The notes under the pieces were generated by a model. The model ran no database searches. It was not told where the DNA came from and was given only the letters and a program-made list of their open reading frames with translations. 64,000 nt of DNA, taken from positions 149,323 to 213,322 of the forward strand of contig CBDCXJ010000025.1 in assembly GCA_965223695.1 (NCBI GenBank), written 5' to 3'. Shown piece by piece: positions 24,827 to 33,613 of this stretch. Origin of the DNA: JAUVPB01 sp965223695 (GTDB lineage: Bacteria; Actinomycetota; Thermoleophilia; Gaiellales; Gaiellaceae). How positions within the stretch are numbered: position 1 is the first letter of the stretch; every line of letters starts with the position of its first letter. A program made the translations under genes and the position numbers.

Positions 24827-25951
24827 TCATTCAGCCGTAAGGATCGTCTTTGAGATCGTCGCCGCCTCGAGCCGCTCGGGGTGCGGGGCCGGGACGATCC
24901 CGGGCGTGTCCGGGGCGAGCGCGAAGAACCCGCCATCCTCGCCACGCTCGAACTCGACCTCGGGGTCGGACAGGTCATCGGCGTAGTGGCGCCAGGTCGT
25001 AAAGACGTCAGCGGGGTAGTGAACGTGCTCGCGTGAGGCGACGGCGACGCTGAGCGCTGATCCGACGGCGCTCTCGAGCATCGATCCCACCCAGCACTTG
25101 ATCCCTGCCTCACGGCAGAGCTCGTTGATCGCGATCAGGTTGGTGATCCCGCCGACGCGTCCGTGCTTCAGGTTGATCCACGAGCAGGCGCCGAGCTCGA
25201 TCGCGTGCCGGGCGCGGTCGGTCGAGACGATCGTCTCGTCGAGGCAGATCGGCGTTTCGATCGCCTTGGCGAGCTTCGCATGGTCGAGCAAATCGTCGAA
25301 AGCGAGCGGCTGCTCGATCATCGCCAGCTCGTAGCGATCGAGCTTCCTGAACAGCTCGAGGTCGTCGAGCGTGTAGCCCGAGTTGCAGTCGACGTGGCAG
25401 ACGAGGTCGGGGAAAGCCGAGCGGACGGCAGCGACCATCTCGACGTCCCAGCCCGGCCTGAACTTCAGCTTGACACGGCGGAAGCCCTCGTCGAGCGCCT
25501 CGCCGATCTGCGAAACGAGCGTGTCGTGGGAGTCGGCCACGCCGAAGTCGGCACCGATCTCGATCTGATCGTGCACGCCGCCGACGTGACGGTGCAGCGG
25601 AACGCCGGCGAGCGTCGCGTCGAGGACCCACCAGGCGCAGTCGAGCACGCCCTTGGCGAAGTAGTTGCCCTTGAAGATCTCGAGTCGCTTCTGCAGATCC
25701 TCACCGCTCGTGACGTCCTCTCCCAGCAGCGTCGGCGCGAGCCAGTGCTCGAGTGTGACGAAGGCCGTCGAGGCCCATTCAGGGCTGTAGGTCGGGTCCG
25801 AGAGCGGCGCGGCCTCGCCCCAGGCCGAGACGCCATCGCTCTCGAGCCGCGCGAAGACCGCGTGGATCGCCGTCGCCTCGTGTGAAGCCGTCTTCCACGG
25901 GTGCAGCAGCGGCATGGCGACATGCCTGATCTCGATGGCATCGATGCGCAT
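24827..25951 (-). CDS. Enolase-superfamily enzyme, o-succinylbenzoate synthase / N-acylamino acid racemase type
   Basis: The 374-residue protein has the muconate-lactonising subgroup layout: N-terminal capping domain, catalytic lysines in RRVKLKFRPGW, metal ligands in VDCNSGY, MIEQPL and CLDETIVS, and the second-side lysine in INLKHGRVGG. Known members make o-succinylbenzoate for menaquinone or racemise N-succinyl amino acids. No other menaquinone genes are here, so racemase or dipeptide epimerase-like activity is equally possible. Start ATG 25951 places MRIDAIEIRHVAMPL at the N-terminus, as usual in the family. Confidence 0.85.
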   Translation of the reverse strand: MRIDAIEIRHVAMPLLHPWKTASHEATAIHAVFARLESDGVSAWGEAAPLSDPTYSPEWASTAFVTLEHWLAPTLLGEDVTSGEDLQKRLEIFKGNYFAKGVLDCAWWVLDATLAGVPLHRHVGGVHDQIEIGADFGVADSHDTLVSQIGEALDEGFRRVKLKFRPGWDVEMVAAVRSAFPDLVCHVDCNSGYTLDDLELFRKLDRYELAMIEQPLAFDDLLDHAKLAKAIETPICLDETIVSTDRARHAIELGACSWINLKHGRVGGITNLIAINELCREAGIKCWVGSMLESAVGSALSVAVASREHVHYPADVFTTWRHYADDLSDPEVEFERGEDGGFFALAPDTPGIVPAPHPERLEAATISKTILTAE

Positions 25952-26040
25952 ACGGCCCAGGCACCATATCCGCATGATCTGGCCCGCTTCGAGCGGCCCG
26001 ATTTCAGCTCGGGGCCGCACGATCCGACGTAGACAGCACA

Positions 26041-26908
26041 TGCGTGTCGTTCTCGCAGCCGCTGCGCTCATGCTCCTTCTCGTCGCCTGCGGCACCGACG
26101 CCGGCGAGGACCCATCAGAACGGGCGGGCGGCACTGATCAGCCCTCCGCGCCTTCCGAGCCCCGAGGCGCCCAGAAGCAACCCGCCGATGACGAGCCTGC
26201 CCCGCCGCAGACGTCCGCAGACGAGCCGGAAGACGAGCCCTCGCCGGCGGCCGGACCGTCGGCGGCCGACGACCCGCCGGGATCGACGAGCCAGCCGCCG
26301 AAGCCGAGCCGCCGCCTCCTGCGGCCGCGTCAGATCCCGGTGAGTTGACGGCAACGCCGCTCCTGGCCGAAGGGCCGTACTACCCCAACGTCGAGACGCG
26401 TCCGAGCGACAGCGACAGCGACCTCCTCTTGCTCACCGGCTCCCCCGCGATCGCCAGCGGCCAGCCGCTCCAGCTCGACGGCCAGCTGCGCGATACGGCC
26501 GGCGACCCCGTCGCCGGCGCCACCATCGAGCTCTGGCAGACCGATGTACAGGGGATCTACCTGCATCCAAACGATCCGCGCGTCGACGAGCGCGACGCCT
26601 ATTTCCAGTCATACGGCGAGGCACTCACGGACGATGCCGGCGCGTTCAGCTTCCGCACGATCTTCCCGGGCCTCTACGAAGATCGTCCCCGCCACCTGCA
26701 CGTCAAGGTCAAGCTCGACGGCGCCGAGCTCCTCACGACGCATATCTACTTCGCCGGCGACCCCGAGCTCGCCACCGACAGTCAGACGGCAGGGCTTGGG
26801 CCCGAGCTCCTCGACGCGATCTCGATAACACCGCTGGCGGGCGTCGACGAGGTCGGATTCGCGATCTCGACGGCGAGCCACATCATCGTCGTCGACCCTG
26901 ATCGCTGA
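26041..26908 (+). CDS. Secreted lipoprotein with intradiol dioxygenase domain, one frameshift
   Basis: ATG 26041 starts a lipoprotein signal (VVLAAAALMLLLVAC, lipobox LVAC) followed by a Pro/Glu/Asp-rich linker. That frame ends at 26348. Near 26270-26320 a second frame continues the same acidic Pro-rich style (EPAAEAEPPPPAA) into a full intradiol dioxygenase domain with EGPYYPN, DVQGIYLHP and GLYEDRPRHLHVKV, which supply the Tyr, Tyr, His, His iron ligands. The domain ends at 26908. A single shift restores one exported protein. Surface-attached intradiol dioxygenases would act on catechol-type compounds outside the membrane. Confidence 0.75.
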
Positions 26909-26915
26909 AGCAGCG

Positions 26916-27716
26916 CTAAGCCGTGATCCGGCGCGCCTGCAGGTGGAACAGCATGCCGTCGCTGAAGGCCCACTCCAGATCCTGAGGCGCGCCGTAGAGC
27001 TGCTCGCAGCGGCGCCCGTGGGCGGCGAGCCTGGCGATGTCATCGTCGCTCAGGCAGGGTCGCTCAATCTCGGCCGCGGCTAGCTCGGACTCGACCACCC
27101 CTCCGGCCTCGGACGGATCGAGCCGAAGATTCTTGGTTCCAACGATGTGCTTCTCCACGGAGCCGTCCGCGCGAAGAACCACGCGATCGGGGACTATGAG
27201 ACCGGCGACAACGGCCTCGCCCAGGCCCCAGCTCGCTTCGATGACCATGCCGTCCCCGCCGAGCGGATCGCGTGTGAAGAGCACGCCCGCTACGTCGGCG
27301 TCGATGAGGCGCTGGACGACCGCGCCCGCCGCCGCCTCCTCGGGCAACCCCAGCCCGGCTCGATACGTGCGGACAGCCTCGGAATTCGCCGAGGCTGCGA
27401 CCTCGCGAAGCGCCATCGCCAACTCGTCGGCCGTGGTCACGTTCAGCCGCGTGAGGAGCATGCCGGCGAAGCTCGCCTTCGTGGAGTCTTCGCCGATGGC
27501 CGAGGAGCGCACGGCGAGACGGCCGGGCAACAGGGCGAGTGCCGCCGCTGGTAGCTGTGACTCGCCCGCGACGAACGACGCAAGTGCCTTCGTCGACATC
27601 GCGATTCCCTCGGGAACCGGCAGCCCCCCCTGTGCCGCTCGCGCGAGATTGGCCGCCTTGCCGCCGAACAGACCCGCGTCTTCCGCGCTCGCGAGCTCGA
27701 CGACGCCGTCGCTCAC
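26916..27716 (-). CDS. PEP synthase/PPDK-type ATP-grasp (nucleotide-binding) protein
   Basis: The 266-residue protein contains only the N-terminal ATP-binding domain of PEP synthases: FGGKAANLARAAQGGLPVPEG (nearly at the start; key residues GGKAANL), LAVRSSAIGEDS, VLFTRDPLGG, and EASWGLGEAVVAG, ending with the ATP-grasp strand DLEWAFSDGMLFHLQARRI. The phosphohistidine domain is in the separate upstream gene, 9 bp away. This split matches phenylphosphate synthase (PpsA/PpsB) better than PEP synthase or rifampicin phosphotransferase, which are single proteins. Starts at GTG 27716. Confidence 0.82.
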   Translation of the reverse strand: MSDGVVELASAEDAGLFGGKAANLARAAQGGLPVPEGIAMSTKALASFVAGESQLPAAALALLPGRLAVRSSAIGEDSTKASFAGMLLTRLNVTTADELAMALREVAASANSEAVRTYRAGLGLPEEAAAGAVVQRLIDADVAGVLFTRDPLGGDGMVIEASWGLGEAVVAGLIVPDRVVLRADGSVEKHIVGTKNLRLDPSEAGGVVESELAAAEIERPCLSDDDIARLAAHGRRCEQLYGAPQDLEWAFSDGMLFHLQARRITA

Positions 27717-27725
27717 CCGCGGTGG

Positions 27726-29408
27726 TCAGCCATCGAGGACGCTGACGGTGCCTGCCGCTCCGTCCACGCGGACCCTGGCGCCATCGACAATTCGTGCGGT
27801 GGCATCACCGGTGCCGACAACAGCCGGGATCGAGTACTCGCGCGATACGACGGCGGCGTGGCACAGAAGACCGCCACGATCCGTAACGATCCCCTTCACG
27901 AGGGGTATCACGACGTTGAGAGCCGCCGTCGTCGCCCGCGTGACGAGGATGTCGCCGCCGCGGATGCGATCGAAGTCGGAGCTGGCGTCGATGATGCGCG
28001 CCGGGCCCTCGACGATGCCGCCACTGACTCCGAGCCCTTCGATCGCGGCGTTGCTCTCGCCGCCGGGCGGACCAAACAATCCCCTGAGGGCGGCACCGAT
28101 CGCCGCGTCCACTCGCGCGCTCGCCGGGGGAAGCCATTCGAGAGGAAGCGGCTCGCCTGGCTCATCACCAAGGTGAAGAGGCATCGCGTCGAAGCCGACC
28201 GCGGCGCGGTAGCGGGCGCGCTCGGCGAGCTCGGCCGGGTCGGGGCCTCCGCTCTTGTCGAAGATGGCCGAGATTTCCGCGAGCTCGGCCTCGACCAGGT
28301 GGCTGGCCTTCTCGATCCGACCGGCGGCGACGAGACGCTCGCCGCCGGCGAGCAGCGCCCTGCGAGCAACGCCGTACGACCACAGGTCGGCATACATCGC
28401 TTTCTCTTCACGAAGCCGATACGTGAGCCGCGCCTCCTCGAGCACGGCGTCGAACTGCGCACGCGACGAGGGCTCGGCATCGGCGCGCATCGAGGACTCG
28501 AGCTCTGCGAGGGCGGCCGCCTCGTCGGCATCCGACGCGGGCCGGTGGATCCTCGAGGAGATGCCGGCGAGAACGAGGGTCGGCAGCTCGAAGGCGCAGG
28601 TGTCACCCACGTCCTCGCCGTTTACAGGGCGGTACGCGATCAACGACACGGCTTCTCGCAGCACGTCGCCGGCCTCGCCGTCGAGTTTTGCAATCCGAGC
28701 GAGGGCGGCCGCGTCGTCGTCGGCAAGGATGGCCTTCACGTCGGGCTGCTTCGCGACTCGCGTGAGGGCCTCCTCGAGGTGGCCGGTACCAAGCGCATCG
28801 GGAGTCGAACCCTTGAGCAGGCCGAGCACCTCGCTCTCCGAGCGCCCGGTCAAGGCCGTGCCCTGGACCATCAAGTCGCCCACCGGGACGTAGAAGGTCA
28901 TGTTGTAGATGTGGTGGGCATAGAGGCACTCGACCACGTTCGCGTTGCACTCCTCGAGGTAGCTCAGGAACCCAGCGGTGTCGAGTGCCGCTGGGTCGAC
29001 GGCTAGCAGCCGTTGGTTGCGCTCGATCGATGCGGGCTTGTCGACCTCGTCCCAGCGCTGGAGGTCTTCGCGCCAGATTCGCTCTGCGAACGCTCGCTCG
29101 GCGGTTGCGAGTCGCTCCTGCACGTCGGGATGCGTTGCCATCAACTCGTCCCAGACCTCGCGTGGCGGATGCTCGGTTGCCCCCTCGGGCGCTGCAACCG
29201 GTGACACGCGGTAGTAGGGGAAGCCTTCGATCCAGGCCCAGTCGAGCGAGGCGACGAGAGAGCCGTAGCGGCGCAACCCCCCCGCGAAGCCAGGCAGAAA
29301 GCCCTCAACCCATAGCGGTTGCTGGTAGCGACTGCACGACGTCGTCAAGTGACTCGTGTCGAGATGCCAGGAGCCTGGGCCCGGCGGGCTGAGCTTCGTT
29401 GCGCTCAT
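27726..29408 (-). CDS. PEP-utilising enzyme with phosphohistidine domain (split dikinase partner)
   Basis: The 560-residue protein starts at ATG 29408. Residues 1-430 are a helical domain like the substrate domain of rifampicin phosphotransferases (LWVEGFLPGF, NMTFYVPVGDL, MYADLWSYGVARRALL). Residues 460-560 form the mobile domain with the phosphorylated histidine in GGLLCHAAVVSREYSIPAVVG. It lacks an ATP-binding domain, which is supplied by the next gene. Together they would transfer phosphate from ATP through His to an organic hydroxyl. Two intradiol dioxygenase genes nearby make a phenolic substrate attractive, which is inference. Confidence 0.84.
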   Translation of the reverse strand: MSATKLSPPGPGSWHLDTSHLTTSCSRYQQPLWVEGFLPGFAGGLRRYGSLVASLDWAWIEGFPYYRVSPVAAPEGATEHPPREVWDELMATHPDVQERLATAERAFAERIWREDLQRWDEVDKPASIERNQRLLAVDPAALDTAGFLSYLEECNANVVECLYAHHIYNMTFYVPVGDLMVQGTALTGRSESEVLGLLKGSTPDALGTGHLEEALTRVAKQPDVKAILADDDAAALARIAKLDGEAGDVLREAVSLIAYRPVNGEDVGDTCAFELPTLVLAGISSRIHRPASDADEAAALAELESSMRADAEPSSRAQFDAVLEEARLTYRLREEKAMYADLWSYGVARRALLAGGERLVAAGRIEKASHLVEAELAEISAIFDKSGGPDPAELAERARYRAAVGFDAMPLHLGDEPGEPLPLEWLPPASARVDAAIGAALRGLFGPPGGESNAAIEGLGVSGGIVEGPARIIDASSDFDRIRGGDILVTRATTAALNVVIPLVKGIVTDRGGLLCHAAVVSREYSIPAVVGTGDATARIVDGARVRVDGAAGTVSVLDG

Positions 29409-29432
29409 GGGGCGTGCACCAGACCGGGACAA

Positions 29433-29438
29433 TACAGT
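29433..29438 (+). promoter_or_regulatory. Possible -10 element for leaderless MFS transcript
   Basis: TACAGT fits the actinobacterial TANNNT pattern and lies 6 bp before the GTG start of the transporter gene, in a 36-bp gap between divergent genes. A leaderless transcript is the simplest reading. Confidence 0.4.
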
Positions 29439-29444
29439 CGCCCC

Positions 29445-30821
29445 GTGCAGGCTGACCCGGCAGCAGGCGCGAGCCGCGGCGTCCTGGTCGCGGTCTCGCT
29501 CGGCGCGATCCTGGCGCCGCTGAACTCGACGATGATCGCCGTCGCGCTGCCGGCCATCGTCGAGGACTTTGAAAGCAGCCTCGCCACGGCGGGCTGGCTC
29601 GTTACGAGCTATCTGATCGTGCTCGCGGCGATGCAGCCTGCACTCGGCAAGGTCGGCGACAGGCTCGGCCGCCGCGGGCTGATGCTCGTCGGCCTCTCGC
29701 TCTTCGGCATCGCGTCGCTGGGCGCCGCGCTCGCCCCCTCGCTCGGTGCGCTGATCGCGTTCCGCGTGTTGCAGGCAATCGGTGCGGGGATCACTCTTCC
29801 CAACGGCATCGCTGTCGTCCGCGAGGTGATCCGCGAGGACCGGCGTGCGTCGGCGTTCGGCCTCGTCGCTGCTGCTCTCGGTGTCGCTGCCGCGGCCGGT
29901 CCGGCGTTCGGCGGACTCGTCGTCGCGGCCGGAAGCTGGCCCTCGGTCTTCTACGCAAACGTTCCCCTCGTCGCGGCCGCGATCTACATGGTCTGGCGCT
30001 TCGTGCCCACGACGTCGGGCGAGCGACCGACCACGCCGTTCGACCTCGGTGGCGCCGTCATGCTGGCGGCCGGGACCGGCGTCCTGGCGCTGCTGATCAC
30101 CGAAGGCTCGGCCAACCTGGGAGTCGGTTGGCTCGTCCTGGCTGCCGCTGGTTTCATCGCGCTCGTGGTGGCGTTCATCACCTATGAGCGCAGACAGAGC
30201 GATCCCGTGATCCGCCCACAGCTCTTTCGCGTCCGTGCCTTCAGCGCGGCCTTGCTCGGCGTCGCGCTCAGCAACCTCGCCTTCTACACGATGATCATCG
30301 CCACCCCGATCATGCTGATCACCGAGCTCGGCTGGAACAGCGCGAGTACCGGCTTCGCGCTGATGCTGCTGACCGGGCCGCTGATCGTTTTCGCGCCACT
30401 CGGCGGCCGTCTCGCCGATCGGGCCGGTCGGCGCGTGCCGACCGTGCTCGGTCACGCGCTCGGGACTGCCGGCCTGGTTCCGCTCGCCTTCAGCAGCCGG
30501 CCGGGCTCCGCACTTCTGCTGGGCTGCATGGCCGTCGCGGGCGTCGGCTTCGGTCTCGCGTTCGCCAGCTTGCAAACGGCGGCCGTCGACGCGGTGAGCG
30601 TCGACGAAGCGGGCGTTGCGTCGGGCATCTACTCGACGAGCCGATATCTGGGCAGCGTTGCCGGCTCCGCGGCACTCGCTGGATTGCTAATGGTCGGCAC
30701 CGACGCTGTCGATGGATTCCAACATGTTGCGATCATGGTCACCATCTCGGCTCTCCTCTCGACGCTCGTGGTCACCGCGCTCCCGGGTGGTACGACCGGC
30801 TTACGACGCTCGCCCCCTTAG
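29445..30821 (+). CDS. MFS transporter, DHA2 (14-TM drug export) family
   Basis: The 458-residue membrane protein shows the MFS motif A GKVGDRLGRRGLMLVG (about 65-80) and motif C in the fifth helix (GPAFGGLVV). NSTMIAVALPAI in the first helix is the motif D1 region typical of 14-TM H+ antiporters. It should export drugs or small organic molecules. Start GTG 29445 puts a short cytoplasmic tail before helix 1. The gene overlaps the L,D-transpeptidase gene start by about 35 bp. Confidence 0.9.
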   Translation: MQADPAAGASRGVLVAVSLGAILAPLNSTMIAVALPAIVEDFESSLATAGWLVTSYLIVLAAMQPALGKVGDRLGRRGLMLVGLSLFGIASLGAALAPSLGALIAFRVLQAIGAGITLPNGIAVVREVIREDRRASAFGLVAAALGVAAAAGPAFGGLVVAAGSWPSVFYANVPLVAAAIYMVWRFVPTTSGERPTTPFDLGGAVMLAAGTGVLALLITEGSANLGVGWLVLAAAGFIALVVAFITYERRQSDPVIRPQLFRVRAFSAALLGVALSNLAFYTMIIATPIMLITELGWNSASTGFALMLLTGPLIVFAPLGGRLADRAGRRVPTVLGHALGTAGLVPLAFSSRPGSALLLGCMAVAGVGFGLAFASLQTAAVDAVSVDEAGVASGIYSTSRYLGSVAGSAALAGLLMVGTDAVDGFQHVAIMVTISALLSTLVVTALPGGTTGLRRSPP

Positions 30822-32028
30822 CCGACGACGACGTGCGAATGCCCTGGTGGCGGCGTTCGCGATCGCCGCCGCACTCTCGTCCGCCGCCCCGGCTGCGCTC
30901 GCCGGAGCCGCGGTCGGATCCGGGCCAACGTCGATCGCGCTCCAGACGCCTGCAAACCCGGCGGAATACAACGAGCCGATCGTAGTCGAGGGCTCGATCA
31001 CGCCAGCTGCGGGAGGAGTCGAGGTTGCTCTCCAGCGCGCCGAGGGCGCGGGCAACGCGCTGGCGACGGGCACAACGGCCGACGATGGAACATTTCGTAT
31101 CGAGGTGACCCTGAAGGAGTCCGAGTCGCTGGTCGCACGTGCGACGGACACCGGCGTGCTGAGTGCGCCGATCGACGTTCGGCTCCGTCCCAGACTGCAG
31201 GTCAAGGTGGGCAAGGCGGCCGCGTTCGCCACCACGACGGTGAAGATCACCGTCGACCCCCACGCGGCGAAGGGGACGGCGAGGCTGACGATCAAACGAA
31301 ACGGCAAGACGGTCAAACACGTTCGCACCAAGGTGAAGAACGAGAAGGCGACTAAGACGATCGTCGCGCCCGGCCCCGGCTCGTACGTCGTCGTCGCCGA
31401 CTTCGACGCGCCCAACGGCTACGCCGCAGCCACCGGCAGAGCGACGGGCAAGGGCACGACGCGGGTGATCAAGGTCGGCTCGCGCGGCCCGGACGTCGCC
31501 GGTCTGATTCGCAGGCTCCGCGCACTCAACTTCCACACGCCGCCGGTGTCCGAGCGCTTCGACGCCTCACTAACGGATTCGGTGATCGCATTCCAGAAGG
31601 TCGCCGGACTCTCACGGACGGGCGTCATGGGTCAAAGCGACTGGCTAGCGCTCGCGAAGGCCAACCCAGTTCGGGCCACGCGTAAGGGCCCGCCGAACCG
31701 CATCGAGGTCGACATAACACGCCAGATCCTGATCAAGGTGCGCGGCGGGAAGGTCATTGGCGTGCTGCCCGTGTCCACCGGCTCGAGGGGAAACACGCCG
31801 GTGGGCGTACACAACATCCGCTGGAAGGCCCCTTCTACAACGACCTGGCTCGGCCCGGGCATCCTCTACCGCACGCTGACGTTCTGGGAAAAGTCGTTCG
31901 CCATTCACGGCTGGAAGTCGGTGCCCGCCTACCCGGCAAGTGCCGGCTGCGTGCGCATTCCGATCTGGGCGGCAGACTGGCTCTACGATCGTTCCCCGGT
32001 CGGCGAGACCGTCATCGTCCACCGCTAG
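30787..32028 (+). CDS. L,D-transpeptidase (YkuD) with peptidoglycan-binding domain
   Basis: From GTG 30787 the 413-residue product has an RRRR n-region, hydrophobic core ALVAAFAIAAALSSAAPAA and an ALA-like cleavage site. It continues with Ig-like beta domains (about 35-230), a PG_binding_1 domain (GSRGPDVAGLIRRLRALNF) and a C-terminal YkuD domain with catalytic IHG and SAGCVRIP (the Cys nucleophile). It forms 3-3 cross-links or anchors proteins in the cell wall. GTG 30847 is an alternative start but would remove the basic n-region. Confidence 0.88.
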   Translation: MVRPAYDARPLSRRRRANALVAAFAIAAALSSAAPAALAGAAVGSGPTSIALQTPANPAEYNEPIVVEGSITPAAGGVEVALQRAEGAGNALATGTTADDGTFRIEVTLKESESLVARATDTGVLSAPIDVRLRPRLQVKVGKAAAFATTTVKITVDPHAAKGTARLTIKRNGKTVKHVRTKVKNEKATKTIVAPGPGSYVVVADFDAPNGYAAATGRATGKGTTRVIKVGSRGPDVAGLIRRLRALNFHTPPVSERFDASLTDSVIAFQKVAGLSRTGVMGQSDWLALAKANPVRATRKGPPNRIEVDITRQILIKVRGGKVIGVLPVSTGSRGNTPVGVHNIRWKAPSTTTWLGPGILYRTLTFWEKSFAIHGWKSVPAYPASAGCVRIPIWAADWLYDRSPVGETVIVHR

Positions 32029-32055
32029 CGACACACCTCAGCGATACTCACCGTC

Positions 32056-32910
32056 ATGAGCGGCGACGCTATGTCGGCGTCGGATATCACGGCGGAGGTG
32101 CTCGATCGGTTCGATGGCTCGCCTGATGCTCGGGTGCGCGAGCTCATGCGCGCTCTCGTATCGCACCTGCACGGCTTCGCCCAGGCGGTCGAGCTCACGC
32201 AGGCCGAATGGGAAGCCGGCATCCGCTTCCTGACGGAGGCGGGCGAGATCACCGACGAGCGGCGACAGGAGTTCATCCTCCTCTCGGACACCCTCGGCCT
32301 CTCGATGGTCGTCGATGCCCTCGAGGATGTGGAGCTTGGCACTACGACCGAGTCGACCGTGCTCGGACCGTTCTGGGCCGACGGCGCCCCGTCGAGAGAG
32401 TACGGCGAGAACATGGCCGAGCATCCCGCCGGAGAGCCCGCATGGGTCCACGGGCACGTGCGCGACGTCGACGGCCAGCCGATCTCGGGTGTCGAGCTCG
32501 ACGTGTGGCAGAACGCCGAGAACGGCCTGTACGCGATGCAAGATCCCGACGCGCCCGAGCATCACCTGCGCGGGCGCTTCAGGACACGCGCGGACGGAAG
32601 CTACGGGTTCGTCACCGTCCGCCCAGCGCCCTATGAAGTCCCCACCGATGGCCCCGTCGGCCGCATGCTCCACGCGAACGACCGAGCAGCCTGGCGGCCC
32701 GGTCACATCCACATAATCGTCACGTGCGAGGGTTTCGAGCGCCTTGTCACGCACATCTTCGACGCCGACCCTGTCTTCTGCGTCAAACCCTCATTGCTGC
32801 GCACGTTCGTCGCGCGTCGCGCAGACGACCCCGAAAAGCCCGCTGGCGTCGAGGGCGCGTGGCACTCGGTCGCGAACGACCTCGTGCTCCGGCGCGCACA
32901 CTCCGAATAG
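32056..32910 (+). CDS. Intradiol ring-cleavage dioxygenase (catechol / hydroxyquinol 1,2-dioxygenase type)
   Basis: The 284-residue protein has the N-terminal helical dimerisation domain of catechol-type enzymes (LMRALVSHLHGF) and the catalytic beta domain with STVLGPFWADGAP, GLYAMQDP (Tyr), RPAPYEVPTDGPVG (Tyr) and WRPGHIHIIV (two His), the full Fe(III) ligand set. The His and segment FDADPVFCVK are frequent in hydroxyquinol 1,2-dioxygenases, which cleave 1,2,4-trihydroxybenzene to maleylacetate. A complete maleylacetate route is not in the window, so the exact substrate is open. The unknown gene at 32921 follows 10 bp later. Confidence 0.9.
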   Translation: MSGDAMSASDITAEVLDRFDGSPDARVRELMRALVSHLHGFAQAVELTQAEWEAGIRFLTEAGEITDERRQEFILLSDTLGLSMVVDALEDVELGTTTESTVLGPFWADGAPSREYGENMAEHPAGEPAWVHGHVRDVDGQPISGVELDVWQNAENGLYAMQDPDAPEHHLRGRFRTRADGSYGFVTVRPAPYEVPTDGPVGRMLHANDRAAWRPGHIHIIVTCEGFERLVTHIFDADPVFCVKPSLLRTFVARRADDPEKPAGVEGAWHSVANDLVLRRAHSE

Positions 32911-32920
32911 GCTCCCGTCC

Positions 32921-33573
32921 GTGCCGCCAGCGACAGGAGCTGACCTTGCCGCACTCCTCGCCCAAGGGCAGACCTACCTCTGGGCGCTCAGACACGCACG
33001 CGAGCCCGAGCTGACGGACGAGCGGCGCAGCGAGATCCGGACGTTGCTCGACGGGCTCGGCATCGACGAAGCAAGCCTCGCGGCGCTCCGCGAGCTCGAG
33101 CAGCCGATGGCCCGCTACCCCTACGCCACCCACGCACGGCCGCGGCAGGATCAGTATCAGCGGCTCGACCTCGTCGACTTCCATGTCTACGCCTGCGGGG
33201 CGCTTTGTGAGCGGGGCATCGAGGCGGGCATCAAGCTCTTCCCGGTGAAGATCGACTGGAGCTTCTGCCACACCGAGATCCAGTACTGCACGGGCGGCGA
33301 CACTTCCCCGCGGGTTACCGGAAGATGCTCACCGAGAACGAGGTCTGGGCGGTGCTACGAGGTGCCGCGACGATCGGTCAGACGGCACCGCCACTCCACG
33401 GCGAGACCACCAAGCACAACGTGGACATGGGCGATCTACTCGTCGCGGCCGGGGGCGCCAACATCGCCGTCACCGACGACTTCGTCGTGCGCCGCCTGGC
33501 GGAGAGCTGCGCTCACAACCAGCACGCGCAGATGATGGAATTGCGCCTCCAGGAAGACGGCGACACCGACTGA
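32921..33573 (+). CDS. Conserved protein of unknown function, one frameshift
   Basis: GTG 32921 starts a frame encoding ATGADLAALLAQGQTYLWAL and later FHVYACGALCERGIEAGIKLF and WSFCHTEIQYCTGG. Near 33286-33310 the frame is lost. A second frame carries on with YRKMLTENEVWAVLRGAATIG, GETTKHNVDMGDLLVAAGG and FVVRRLAESCAHNQHAQM to 33573. The joined protein would be about 217 residues with several Cys and His, suggesting metal binding. I do not recognise the family. It follows the intradiol dioxygenase gene by 10 bp and is probably in the same transcript. Confidence 0.65.
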
Positions 33574-33576
33574 GCA

Positions 33577-33608
33577 CACGAGGGGGAAGCGCGAGCTTTT
33601 CCCCCGTG
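33577..33608. terminator. Bidirectional terminator hairpin
   Basis: CACGAGGGGGAA-GCGCGAGC-TTTTCCCCCGTG forms a strong stem with one bulged A between convergent genes ending at 33573 and 33614. The T-run in the 3' arm is consistent with use on both strands. Confidence 0.7.
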
Positions 33609-33613
33609 CTTCC

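Noticed and set aside
27726..30575. 949-codon continuous frame joining the phosphohistidine protein to upstream sequence
   Set aside because: Codons above 29408 are antisense to the MFS gene and low in complexity. The real protein starts at ATG 29408.
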